64,000 nucleotides of DNA from Actinotalea soli (GTDB taxonomy: Bacteria > Actinomycetota > Actinomycetes > Actinomycetales > Cellulomonadaceae): contig NZ_JAGEMK010000002.1 of the NCBI RefSeq assembly GCF_017565425.1, positions 1 through 64,000 of the forward strand. Direction: 5' to 3'. The notes under the pieces were generated by a model. It was not told the origin of the DNA, ran no database searches, and saw nothing but the letters and a program-made list of their open reading frames with translations. This document shows, one piece after another, positions 24,409 through 31,892 of the stretch. Each line of letters begins with the position of its first letter. The stretch's first letter is position 1. The translations under genes were made by a program, and so were the position numbers.

Positions 24409-25241
24409 GACCGTTCCCCCGCCCGGGCCGCTCGGGGGGACGACGAGATGCCGAGGGCCGTGAGCAGGGGCGAGTGCTCCGCGATGCCGAAGGCCCGCAT
24501 CCACAGCGCCGGGTCGTCGAGCTCGGCCGGGGTGCCGGTGGCGATGACGGTGCGGTTCAGCAGGCACAGCCGCGTGCAGCCGTGCACGGCGCCGACGAGG
24601 TCGTGGGTCGTCATGAGCACCGCGGTGCCGTCCTGCTGGGCGAGCTCGGCGAACAGGGCGGTGAGCAGCTCCTGGGTGGGGACGTCGAGCCCGGTGAAGG
24701 GCTCGTCGAGGAGCAGCACCCGCGGGTCGAGGGCCAGGGCGCGGGCCACGAGCACACGCTGCCGCTGGCCGCCCGAGAGCTCCCCGACGGGTCGCTTGCG
24801 CAGGTGGGACATGCGGACCCGGTCCAGGGCCGCGCGGGCGGCCCGGTAGTCGACCACCCCGGGTCGGCGCAGCCAGCCGATCGACCGGACCCGACCGGAG
24901 AGCACCGCGTCCTCGACCGAGATCGGGAACTCCCAGGCGAACTCGTGCCGCTGGGGCACGTAGCCGATCGCCCGGGCCGCGGCCCGCCCCCGCGCGCCGT
25001 CGACCGTCACCTCACCGCTGCGCAGCCGCACGAGCCCGAGGATCGAGCGCAGCAGGGTCGTCTTGCCCGCACCGTTCGGACCGATCAGGCCCACCAGCTC
25101 CCCGGCCCCGACGTCGAGGTCCGCCCCGTGCAGGACCAGCCGCCCGCCCAGCTCGACCGCGACGTCCCGCACCGCGAGCGCGGGCCGCGGGGGTTCGACG
25201 ACGTCGCCCGCCCCGACCCGGGCCCGGGTCGCGAGCGTCAC
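24405..25241 (-). CDS. Anchored-repeat-type ABC transporter, ATP-binding subunit
   Basis: A 278-residue ABC ATPase. Motifs in order: Walker A GPNGAGKTT, Q-loop YVPQRHEFAWEFP, signature LSGGQRQR, Walker B RVLLLDEPF and H-loop MTTHD. The Q-loop region is of the metal (ZnuC/MntB) type. It belongs to the same operon as the permease and substrate-binding protein; its GTG start overlaps the upstream stop by GTGA. It energises metal uptake (TIGR03771-like). Confidence 0.92.
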   Translation of the reverse strand: MTLATRARVGAGDVVEPPRPALAVRDVAVELGGRLVLHGADLDVGAGELVGLIGPNGAGKTTLLRSILGLVRLRSGEVTVDGARGRAAARAIGYVPQRHEFAWEFPISVEDAVLSGRVRSIGWLRRPGVVDYRAARAALDRVRMSHLRKRPVGELSGGQRQRVLVARALALDPRVLLLDEPFTGLDVPTQELLTALFAELAQQDGTAVLMTTHDLVGAVHGCTRLCLLNRTVIATGTPAELDDPALWMRAFGIAEHSPLLTALGISSSPRAARAGERS

Positions 25242-26323
25242 CGGTCTGCCCGCGGTTCGTCCGGACCGCCGGCACCGCCGGACCGCGCGTCGGCCTCGGC
25301 GTCGGCGACCGCCCGTGCGCGCCGCCCCTGGAGCACGACGAACGTCACGACGCCCGCGAGGACGAGGACGGCGAGCCCCACCCAGAGCCCGACGGCGCCG
25401 ACCGCGGACTCCGTCTCGGGCTGCGCCTGGGGCTCGGCGGGCTCGTCGGTGGGCTCCTCCTCGCCGGCGCCGTCGTCCTGCTCGGCCTCTGCGGCCTCGG
25501 TCTCCGTGGGGCTCGGCGACTCCTGGGGATCGTCCGCCACCGCGAACGCGTCCTGCGGGTCGGTCGCCGTCCCGATCGCGAAGCGCAGCACCCCGGCGTC
25601 CTCGACCGAGGTCCCGTCGGTGAGGTCGGCCAGGACGCTCACGTCGAGGGTGTAGACCCCGGGCTCGGTGAACACCCAGTTCGCGTGGACGTGGGTGTTG
25701 ACCTCCATCCACAGGTCCTGGGGCCCGTCGACCCCCGAGTCCCACAGCAGGTTGGGCGGACCGGTGACCCCCTCCTGGAGGAAGAGGAAGACCTCCCCGG
25801 GGCCCTCCATCCCGTTCAGCCGCAGGGTCGCGCCGCGGTCGATGCGCTGGGTGACCTCCGGGTCCTGGGTGTTCCAGCCGATCCAGACGACGTCCTGGTT
25901 CTGGACCTGCGGCACCACGTAGAGGGGCTGCCCGGGCTCGACGTCGAGGAAGGCGAAGTCGGGTCCGTCGGGGGCGGGCAGGACGGACTCGTCCAGCACG
26001 TGCAGCACGGTCTCCTCGGGCGCACGCCACACCGGCGGCACCGAGCGGTCGTCGCGCGCCTGGAAGGTCCACTCCCCGTCGAGGAAGCGCGGCCCGACGT
26101 CGAGGTGGCCCTGGCTGATCACCTCGCGGCCCTCGACGGTCTCCTCGCCCGCTCCGACACGCTGGTCGAGCCCGGGGTCGACCTCCGTGCCGAGGGCGAC
26201 CGCTGGGGTTCCTCCCGCGAACCCGAGGGCTGCGGTGAGCAGGACGGCGACCGCCACGGTCGGACGGCGGTCTCGCGGGCGTCGGGAGGCGGATGGCACG
26301 CGTGGGGCCGAGCGGGGTGTCAT
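25238..26323 (-). CDS. Choice-of-anchor M domain surface protein
   Basis: A 361-residue exported protein. It has a signal peptide (about residues 22-44), one actinobacterial surface-anchored repeat ('choice-of-anchor M', TIGR03769-like) with GHLDVGPRFLDGEWTFQARDD, FAFLDVEPGQPLYVVPQVQNQ, WIGWNTQDPEV and NTHVHANWVFTEPGVYTLDV, then an acidic Pro/Glu-rich stalk and a C-terminal membrane helix with a basic tail. The HVHANW motif, rich in histidine, may bind metal. It sits between the substrate-binding protein and the ATPase, so it is an accessory of the transporter, probably displayed on the cell surface. Confidence 0.88.
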   Translation of the reverse strand: MTPRSAPRVPSASRRPRDRRPTVAVAVLLTAALGFAGGTPAVALGTEVDPGLDQRVGAGEETVEGREVISQGHLDVGPRFLDGEWTFQARDDRSVPPVWRAPEETVLHVLDESVLPAPDGPDFAFLDVEPGQPLYVVPQVQNQDVVWIGWNTQDPEVTQRIDRGATLRLNGMEGPGEVFLFLQEGVTGPPNLLWDSGVDGPQDLWMEVNTHVHANWVFTEPGVYTLDVSVLADLTDGTSVEDAGVLRFAIGTATDPQDAFAVADDPQESPSPTETEAAEAEQDDGAGEEEPTDEPAEPQAQPETESAVGAVGLWVGLAVLVLAGVVTFVVLQGRRARAVADAEADARSGGAGGPDEPRADR

Positions 26324-26363
26324 GTCAGGTCCTTGGTCGGGGCAGGCGGTTCGAGCGGGCAGA

Positions 26364-27992
26364 TCAGCTGAGGCAGCGATGGATCGAGTCGGCGTTGGCC
26401 CGCACCATCTGGACGTAGGTGGTGACCTCCCGGTCGAAGGACTGGGAGTAGATCGGGCAGACCTCGATCCCGTTCTCGCGGGCCACCTCGGTCAGCACCG
26501 CGGACCGTGCCGCCAGGTGCTGCTCGAGGAAGACGGCGGGGACGCCCAGGGTGCGGACGGTCCGGGTGAGACGGGCGCGCTCGGCCACGCTCGGCTCGGT
26601 CGCGGCGCTCGGGGTCACGAACCCCGCGATCTCGACGTCGTAGGCGGCACCGAGGTAGGCGAAGGCGTCGTGGGTGGTGACGAGGTAGCGCCGCTCGACG
26701 GGCACGGCGGCGATGGTCCGCTGCACGTCGGCGTCGGTCTCCTCGAGGACCCGCAGGTACGCGGCCGCGTTGGCGCGGTACTCCTCGGCACCCTCGGGGT
26801 CGGCCTCGACGAGGGTGTCGCGGATGATCTCGACGTAGGCCTGGGCGTTGCGCACGTCCTGCCACAGGTGGGGGTCGATCTCCCCGTGCACGTGCTTGCC
26901 GAGCACCGCCTGGGGCAGCTGGTAGATCTGGTCCCCCGCCCGGCCGAGGAAGGCGAAGTCGGGGCCGGCGGGCACAGGGGCGAGGGCCTTGGTCGGCACC
27001 GCGATCAGCGTCTGCTCCGGGTCGGAGTAGTGGTGGTGATGGCCGTCGTGGTCACCCCCGTGATCACCCGAGGCGTCCTCGCCGTCGTGGGAGCCGTGGT
27101 CGTCCGTGGCGTCTGCCGCCAGCACGATCGCCCCCTGGTCGAGCTCGACCGCGAGGTCCGCGTGGCCGTCGTCGAGCACCGTGGCACCCGTGGCGGCTGC
27201 GACCTCGTGCGGCTCGACGCCGACCGCGAAGGTCACGGTCGTCCGCCCCAACCACACGGGGTCGGCCTCGGGCGCGGGGTGCAGCTCGGCCTCGACGTCC
27301 AGGGCGTACACACCCGGCTCGGAGAAGGTCCAGCTCATGTGGGTGTGCGCGTCGGTGGGGAGGGTCACGGCGTCGTGGTCGTCGAACCCGTCAGCCGAGT
27401 CGAGGAAGACCCGGGGCTGACCGAAGGTCTCGGTGACGTAGCCGGTCAGCTGCCCCGGCCCGTCGAGACCGACCGCCCGCAGCTCGACGTCGGAGGCCCG
27501 GGTGGCGCCGTGCCGCTCGCCGGTGCCGGTGACCGCCAGGCCGAGCCAGAGGGTGTCGAGGTTGACGTTCTCGACCAGCGGGATGATCGTCGCGGCGTAC
27601 TTGACCGCGGCCTCCGCGAGCACGACGTGATCTGCCTCCGCGCGCAGGTTGGCCTCGAGGGTCGAGGTGAGCGCGGGCCCCTCGAGCAGCGCGTAGCCGG
27701 AGAACGCGACATCGGCGTAGACGACGTCCCGCACGTCCCGAAGAGAGGGCTCGTGCGAGGCCGGGTCACCGCCCCGGGGCACCAGGGAGGTCACCTGGGC
27801 ACGGTCCCCGGCGACGTTCCGGGCGAGGTCGGCCAGGACCTCCGTGGTGGTCACGACGCTCAGCGGGGCGTCCGGCCCCCCCGCCGGGCCGGTGCCCGTC
27901 GTCCCGCACCCCACCAGGGTGGCGACGAGGGCACCGGCTGCGGCTGCTCGGGTCGCGCGAGCAGCCGCAGGGATGGTCCGGTCGGATCTCAC
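26364..27992 (-). CDS. Anchored-repeat-type ABC transporter substrate-binding protein (ZnuA fused to a surface repeat)
   Basis: A 542-residue lipoprotein (lipobox LVGC near residue 29). The N-lobe of a ZnuA-like metal-binding protein (VVTTTEVLADLARNVAG; metal histidine in PASHEPS) is followed by an inserted surface-repeat domain (about 145-265, HTHMSWTFSEPGVYALDV). Next comes a His/Asp-rich stretch (about 295-325, with DGHHHHYSD), a second repeat fragment (GPDFAFLGRAGDQIYQLPQ) and the ZnuA C-lobe with HGEIDPHLW and VTTHDAFAYLG. The histidine-rich loop is typical of zinc binders. The GTG start overlaps the wall-protein stop. Confidence 0.92.
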   Translation of the reverse strand: MRSDRTIPAAARATRAAAAGALVATLVGCGTTGTGPAGGPDAPLSVVTTTEVLADLARNVAGDRAQVTSLVPRGGDPASHEPSLRDVRDVVYADVAFSGYALLEGPALTSTLEANLRAEADHVVLAEAAVKYAATIIPLVENVNLDTLWLGLAVTGTGERHGATRASDVELRAVGLDGPGQLTGYVTETFGQPRVFLDSADGFDDHDAVTLPTDAHTHMSWTFSEPGVYALDVEAELHPAPEADPVWLGRTTVTFAVGVEPHEVAAATGATVLDDGHADLAVELDQGAIVLAADATDDHGSHDGEDASGDHGGDHDGHHHHYSDPEQTLIAVPTKALAPVPAGPDFAFLGRAGDQIYQLPQAVLGKHVHGEIDPHLWQDVRNAQAYVEIIRDTLVEADPEGAEEYRANAAAYLRVLEETDADVQRTIAAVPVERRYLVTTHDAFAYLGAAYDVEIAGFVTPSAATEPSVAERARLTRTVRTLGVPAVFLEQHLAARSAVLTEVARENGIEVCPIYSQSFDREVTTYVQMVRANADSIHRCLS

Positions 27993-30900
27993 GGACGGGC
28001 GACCGACCGACGTCGACGTGCCGCGAGGTGCATGGCCGAGCCGACCACGAGCAGCATGGCGACGAGAGCGAGGGGCGCGGTGGGGTCGAGCCCGGTCGCC
28101 GCGAGCTGAGCCTTCTGCTCGGCGCTCAGCTCGCAGTCCTCACCGGCCGCCGTCTTGCCGACGTAGGTCGTGGTGGTCGTGGTGCCCGAGCTGTCCCCCA
28201 CCGAGAAGGTCAGGGTCGCGGTGTCCGAGGCGGTGCCCCCGGAGGCCAGCGGCACCGACTGGGTCAGGGTCACCCGGTAGACCCCGGGGGCGTCGAAGGC
28301 CCAGTTGCCGTGCACGTGCTGGTTGAGCGGCACGGACATGCTGCGCGGGAAGCCGGCCATGGTGCCGAGGTACCGCTGACCCACCCCGCCGAAGTTCCCG
28401 GTGGCGTAGATCCCGAGCCGCCCTGGGCCGGACACGCCGTCGAGGGTGTAGGTCACCGGGCCCGAGGCCGCCTCGACCAGGGACGGGTGCTGGGTGTTCC
28501 ACCCGAGCCACGGCACACCGGGCTTCTGCACCTGCCCGACCGACCAGATGGTCGACCCGGGCTCCCCGAGGAAGGCGAAGTCGCCGCCTGCCGGGACCTC
28601 GTCCTGCGCGGCGTCGGCCAGACGGAACACGAAGGAGCCCGGCGCGACCCAGCTGGCCGGCTGCTGCCTGTCGTCCTTGACGGAGGCGACCATCTGGCCG
28701 CCCTCGATGCGGGAGCCGAAGTCGAAGTGCCCCCCGGTCACGCCGTCCAGGACCGGGACCTCCTCCTCAGTGGTCACCGGGGTGGGGATGCACTTCTCCT
28801 CGGTGACCACGGGGGCGGGCGCCGCCGGGGCGTCGGTCCCGCCGCCGGCCTCCGCCCCGCCCGGCGCCGGGACGGGGGCGGCTGCCGCGGCGACGGCCGT
28901 GAACGGGGTCCAGCCGAGGAGGTCCCCGGTGGCCGCGTCGTACACCGCGAGCTTGTGCGCCCCCGTGCCGACGGACACCGGGATCCGCACCCTGACCTCG
29001 CCGCCGAGGGCACGGCTGGCCCCGGCGTTGGTGGGCTCGGAGTACACGTACGAGACGACGTCCTGCCCCTCGGCGAAGTCCGGCGAGGAGACGACGACGG
29101 GCGAGCCGAGCGGGATCCTCCGGGCGTCCAGCGAGAGGTCCCCGCGGTTGGCGGAGGTCAGCTGGGCGTCGGTCAGCGGCTCCCAGTCGGGCGTGTAGGC
29201 CCCGACCCGCACGTGGTACTCGGCGGGGTCCCCGGCGATGGTGCGCCCGGCCGCGGTCCGCAGGCGCGGGGTCACGGTGAGGCTGTAGTCGCCCTGCTCG
29301 GTGAAGACCCAGTTGGTGTGCACGTGCGCGTTGGCGGTGACCGGGATGGTGCCGCCCGACGAGGTCGTGGTGTCGATGTACCGGTTGATCGGGTTGCCGA
29401 AGGAGTCGTTCTGGAAGGTGAGCACGTCCCCGGGACCGTCCACGACGACGTCGAGGGTGACCGGTGAGCCGAGGCCCGGGGTGATCCCCGTGCCCTCGAG
29501 GGAGGAGAGCAGCCGCTCGGTGCTCCAGCCGACCCACGGCAGGTACTCCTGGTCGGTGCCGGTCTGGGTGCCCATCCACGCGGTCTTCCCCCCGTGCTTG
29601 CCGAGGAAGGACCACACCCCCTGGGCCGCGGGCAGGCGCTGCTCGGCGCGCGGGTCCTCGTAGGCGATGGTCACCTCGGAGGGCTTCCGGTGCACCGACC
29701 CGGACTGGTAGATCCCGGTGTCGTCCTTGATCGAGAGCACGAGCTTCTCGCTCACGCGGTCGTACCGCGTCTCGAAGCCGTCGATGTGCCCGTGGGTGAG
29801 GACGTAGCGTCGGCCCGGGCTCGGCGGAGGCTCTACCTCGGGCGCCGTGCCCACGGTCACCGTGACGGCAGGCGACGTGCCCGCCACCCGGGTGCCGTCG
29901 AGCAGGACGGCCCGGACCCGAGCCCCGTCGTCGGCCAGGGTCATCGCACGCTGGTAGGTGCTGCGCGTGGCGCCCTGGACGGCCACGTACTCCTGCTCAC
30001 CCGCGGCGCGCACCTCCCACCGGTAGGTGGTCAGCGGGGTCGCGGGGGACTGCACGACGGAGAAGCGGGCCGTGTCGCCGACCGTGTAGCTGGTGGTGGC
30101 GGTCGACACCGTCAGGGTCGTGGTCACGGGCTCGGGCTCGGGATCCGGGTCCGGCTCCGGGTCCGGGTCCGGGTCCGGGTCGGGCTCAGGGTCCGGGTCG
30201 GCAGCGCTCACCCTCAGGGTGAGGGCCTCCGAGGTGCCGGCCACCCGCTCGCCGTCGAGCAGGACGGCCCGCACCCGGGCGCCCTCGTCGGCCGTGGTGA
30301 CGGCCCGCGCGTACGAGGGACCGGACTGCCCCTCGACGGCGACGAACTGGTCGCTGCCCGCGGGAGCGACCTCCCAGCGGTAGGTGGTCAGCTCCGTGAC
30401 CGGCTCCTGCGCGGCGGTGAAGGTCGCGGTCTCGCCCTCGACCAGCTCGGCGGAGTCCACCGCGATCGCCAGGGCCGTGGTGACGGGCTCGGGCTCCGGG
30501 GCACGGTCCCCGACACGGACGTGGTACGTCGCCGGAGGGCCGGTGATCGTGCCGTGCTCGGTGGTCGCGAGGGACGGGGTGACGACGAAGGTGTAGTCGC
30601 CGGTGGCCGTGTAGACCCAGTTGGTGTGGACGTGGGCGTTCGCCGAGACGGGGATGGTGCCGCCGCCGGAGGTCGTGGTGTCGACGTAGCGGTTGATGGG
30701 CGAGCCGAACGAGTCGTTCTGGAACGCGAACACGTCGCCGGGACCCGAGATCTGGACGGCGAGGGAGACCGGCATCCCGGCGGCCGGGGTGATGCCGGTC
30801 CCGGCCAGCGTCGGGATCAGGCGCTCGGTGCTCCAGCCGACCCACGGCGCGTAACCCTGCTCGCTGCCCGTCTGGGTGCCGAGCCACGCCGGGGTTCCGC

Positions 30901-31243
30901 CGTACGCGCCGAGGAAGGCCCACACGCCGCTCGCGGGCGGCAGGGTAGCCACCAGACGCTCGTCGGCGTAGGCGAAGGTGGTGCTCTCCGGCGAGCGGTA
31001 GACGGCCCCCGAGTCGTAGATGCGGGTGTCGTCCTTCACGCTCAGCACGAGGTTCCCCGTGCCGGCGTCGTACGAGACCTCGAAGCCGTCGACGTGGCCG
31101 TGGGTCAGCACGTGCGCCCGGTCGGGGACGACGGCGGCCGAGGCCGTCGGGGCTCCTGCGGCGATCGGTACGACCAGGGCTGCCAGGAGGGCGAGAACCC
31201 CCAGGACGGCGGTCATGGGTCTGCTGCGCGCGGCAGTCGTCAC
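27989..31243 (-). CDS. Large cell-wall repeat protein of the anchored-repeat ABC transporter
   Basis: A 1084-residue exported protein (signal peptide to about residue 37). Domains in order: surface repeat 1 (THGHVDGFEVSYDAG, AHVHTNWVYTATGDY), Ig-like domain, a DPDPEP linker, a second Ig-like domain, surface repeat 2 (THGHIDGFETRYDRV, AHVHTNWVFTEQGDY), a variable region, and surface repeat 3 (GHFDFGSRIEGGQMVASVKDD, QHVHGNWAFDAPGVY). At the end, LAATGLDP, a membrane helix and RRRR form an LAXTG-type sorting signal. It is the first gene of the operon, and its HVH-containing repeats may bind zinc. The GTG at 31243 has GGAGAGGG upstream; a start 7 codons earlier is less likely. Confidence 0.9.
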   Translation of the reverse strand: MTTAARSRPMTAVLGVLALLAALVVPIAAGAPTASAAVVPDRAHVLTHGHVDGFEVSYDAGTGNLVLSVKDDTRIYDSGAVYRSPESTTFAYADERLVATLPPASGVWAFLGAYGGTPAWLGTQTGSEQGYAPWVGWSTERLIPTLAGTGITPAAGMPVSLAVQISGPGDVFAFQNDSFGSPINRYVDTTTSGGGTIPVSANAHVHTNWVYTATGDYTFVVTPSLATTEHGTITGPPATYHVRVGDRAPEPEPVTTALAIAVDSAELVEGETATFTAAQEPVTELTTYRWEVAPAGSDQFVAVEGQSGPSYARAVTTADEGARVRAVLLDGERVAGTSEALTLRVSAADPDPEPDPDPDPDPEPDPDPEPEPVTTTLTVSTATTSYTVGDTARFSVVQSPATPLTTYRWEVRAAGEQEYVAVQGATRSTYQRAMTLADDGARVRAVLLDGTRVAGTSPAVTVTVGTAPEVEPPPSPGRRYVLTHGHIDGFETRYDRVSEKLVLSIKDDTGIYQSGSVHRKPSEVTIAYEDPRAEQRLPAAQGVWSFLGKHGGKTAWMGTQTGTDQEYLPWVGWSTERLLSSLEGTGITPGLGSPVTLDVVVDGPGDVLTFQNDSFGNPINRYIDTTTSSGGTIPVTANAHVHTNWVFTEQGDYSLTVTPRLRTAAGRTIAGDPAEYHVRVGAYTPDWEPLTDAQLTSANRGDLSLDARRIPLGSPVVVSSPDFAEGQDVVSYVYSEPTNAGASRALGGEVRVRIPVSVGTGAHKLAVYDAATGDLLGWTPFTAVAAAAAPVPAPGGAEAGGGTDAPAAPAPVVTEEKCIPTPVTTEEEVPVLDGVTGGHFDFGSRIEGGQMVASVKDDRQQPASWVAPGSFVFRLADAAQDEVPAGGDFAFLGEPGSTIWSVGQVQKPGVPWLGWNTQHPSLVEAASGPVTYTLDGVSGPGRLGIYATGNFGGVGQRYLGTMAGFPRSMSVPLNQHVHGNWAFDAPGVYRVTLTQSVPLASGGTASDTATLTFSVGDSSGTTTTTTYVGKTAAGEDCELSAEQKAQLAATGLDPTAPLALVAMLLVVGSAMHLAARRRRSVARP
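30127..30202. repeat. Hexanucleotide-based tandem repeat in the wall-protein gene
   Basis: About twelve imperfect 6-bp units (GGGTCC/GGGCTC on the plus strand) encode the DP/EP linker between the two Ig-like domains. Such tracts change length easily by slippage and would alter the stalk without breaking the frame. Confidence 0.85.
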
Positions 31244-31312
31244 GGTGATCCCTCTCCAGGCCACCCCCTGGTGGCACGTGCGTCACGCGTGCGCCGAAGG
31301 CACGCGAGCCGC

Positions 31313-31342
31313 ACCGTACAGAATGGTTTTCATTCTCACCAA
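31313..31342 (-). promoter_or_regulatory. Promoter with Zur-like operator for the anchored-repeat operon
   Basis: On the minus strand: -35 TTGGTG, an 18-bp spacer, -10 TACGGT. The spacer is filled by the inverted repeat AGAATG-AAAAC-CATTCT (31320-31336), which resembles Fur-family Zur boxes (TGAAAAT...ATTTTCA). A repressor bound there would block RNA polymerase directly. The operon starts about 70 nt downstream. Zinc repression through Zur is inferred. Confidence 0.65.
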
Positions 31343-31430
31343 GCTGATGCGGGAAAGTCGCCCGAGAGAGGCACGAGAGGGCGGTGGTCGGGGGTCGTGG
31401 CCGGGCCCGCGATCGCGGGCCGGGTGCACG

Positions 31431-31469
31431 GCACGGGGGAGCCTGCCCCTCGCGGAGGCTCCCCCGTGC
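31431..31469 (-). terminator. Hairpin terminator after the small peptide gene
   Basis: A perfect 14-bp inverted repeat (GCACGGGGGAGCCT / AGGCTCCCCCGTGC) with an 11-bp loop, 45 nt downstream of the peptide stop. An 18-bp palindrome (31404-31421) lies just beyond. It isolates the peptide gene from the downstream ABC operon. Confidence 0.8.
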
Positions 31470-31513
31470 GGTGTGCCGGCCCGATCAGGCGGCGGGGCCT
31501 CGCTCCAGCGAGG

Positions 31514-31687
31514 TCAGGAGCACTTGCCGTGCCAGATCATGGAGTTGCCGTTCCCGTCCCAGATGACCCAGTCGGCCCCGTCGCACGCGCCATACCACGC
31601 GGCCGAGCTGGCACCGGCCGTCGCGGTGATGAGCCCCGCCGAGACCAGTACGGTGGCCGCTGCCCGCTTGAGTGCCCTGCGCTTCAT
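31514..31687 (-). CDS. Small secreted two-cysteine peptide
   Basis: A 57-residue precursor. The basic MKRRALKRAAA start and a hydrophobic stretch form a Sec-type signal peptide, with likely cleavage at ASSA/AWYG. The mature peptide would have about 28 residues, with four tryptophans, four aspartates and two cysteines about 22 residues apart (YGACDGADW ... WHGKCS) that could close one disulfide loop. The gene is real by several criteria: an excellent ribosome-binding site (GCAGGAGGACGACG), its own terminator and a clear signal peptide. I recognise no family. It is divergent from a large HTH-NB-ARC-TPR regulator, suggesting a signal peptide, bacteriocin or regulated effector. Confidence 0.72.
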   Translation of the reverse strand: MKRRALKRAAATVLVSAGLITATAGASSAAWYGACDGADWVIWDGNGNSMIWHGKCS

Positions 31688-31824
31688 CGTCGTCCTCCTG
31701 CGTCCGGGCGCGAGCGGTGCTCGCCGATGATGGTGGTCCACCCCGTCCGCGGCACCGCCGGTACCGCCGTCCGTGGTTGTCGACAGGCTGGCACCGGCGT
31801 GGCGGGGACGTCCGCGTACCGGAG

Positions 31825-31858
31825 CGTTCCCGAACGATCCCGAACGGCGGCCTAGGGT
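31825..31858 (+). promoter_or_regulatory. Tandem repeat operator and -10 box upstream of the STAND regulator
   Basis: TCCCGAACG occurs twice (31828-31836 and 31838-31846), one helical turn apart; the first is part of the palindrome CGTTC-CC-GAACG. A -10-like TAGGGT (31853-31858) follows. The geometry recalls SARP/AfsR-type direct repeats placed at the -35 position. Which protein binds is unknown; the adjacent regulator itself is the first candidate. Confidence 0.5.
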
Positions 31859-31892
31859 GAGCCGGACCTGACGACCGGCTCGAGGGGGCGCT

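Noticed and set aside
30127-30202. Short regularly repeated units, considered as a CRISPR array
   Set aside because: Units are 6 bp without spacers and encode the DP/EP linker of a protein.
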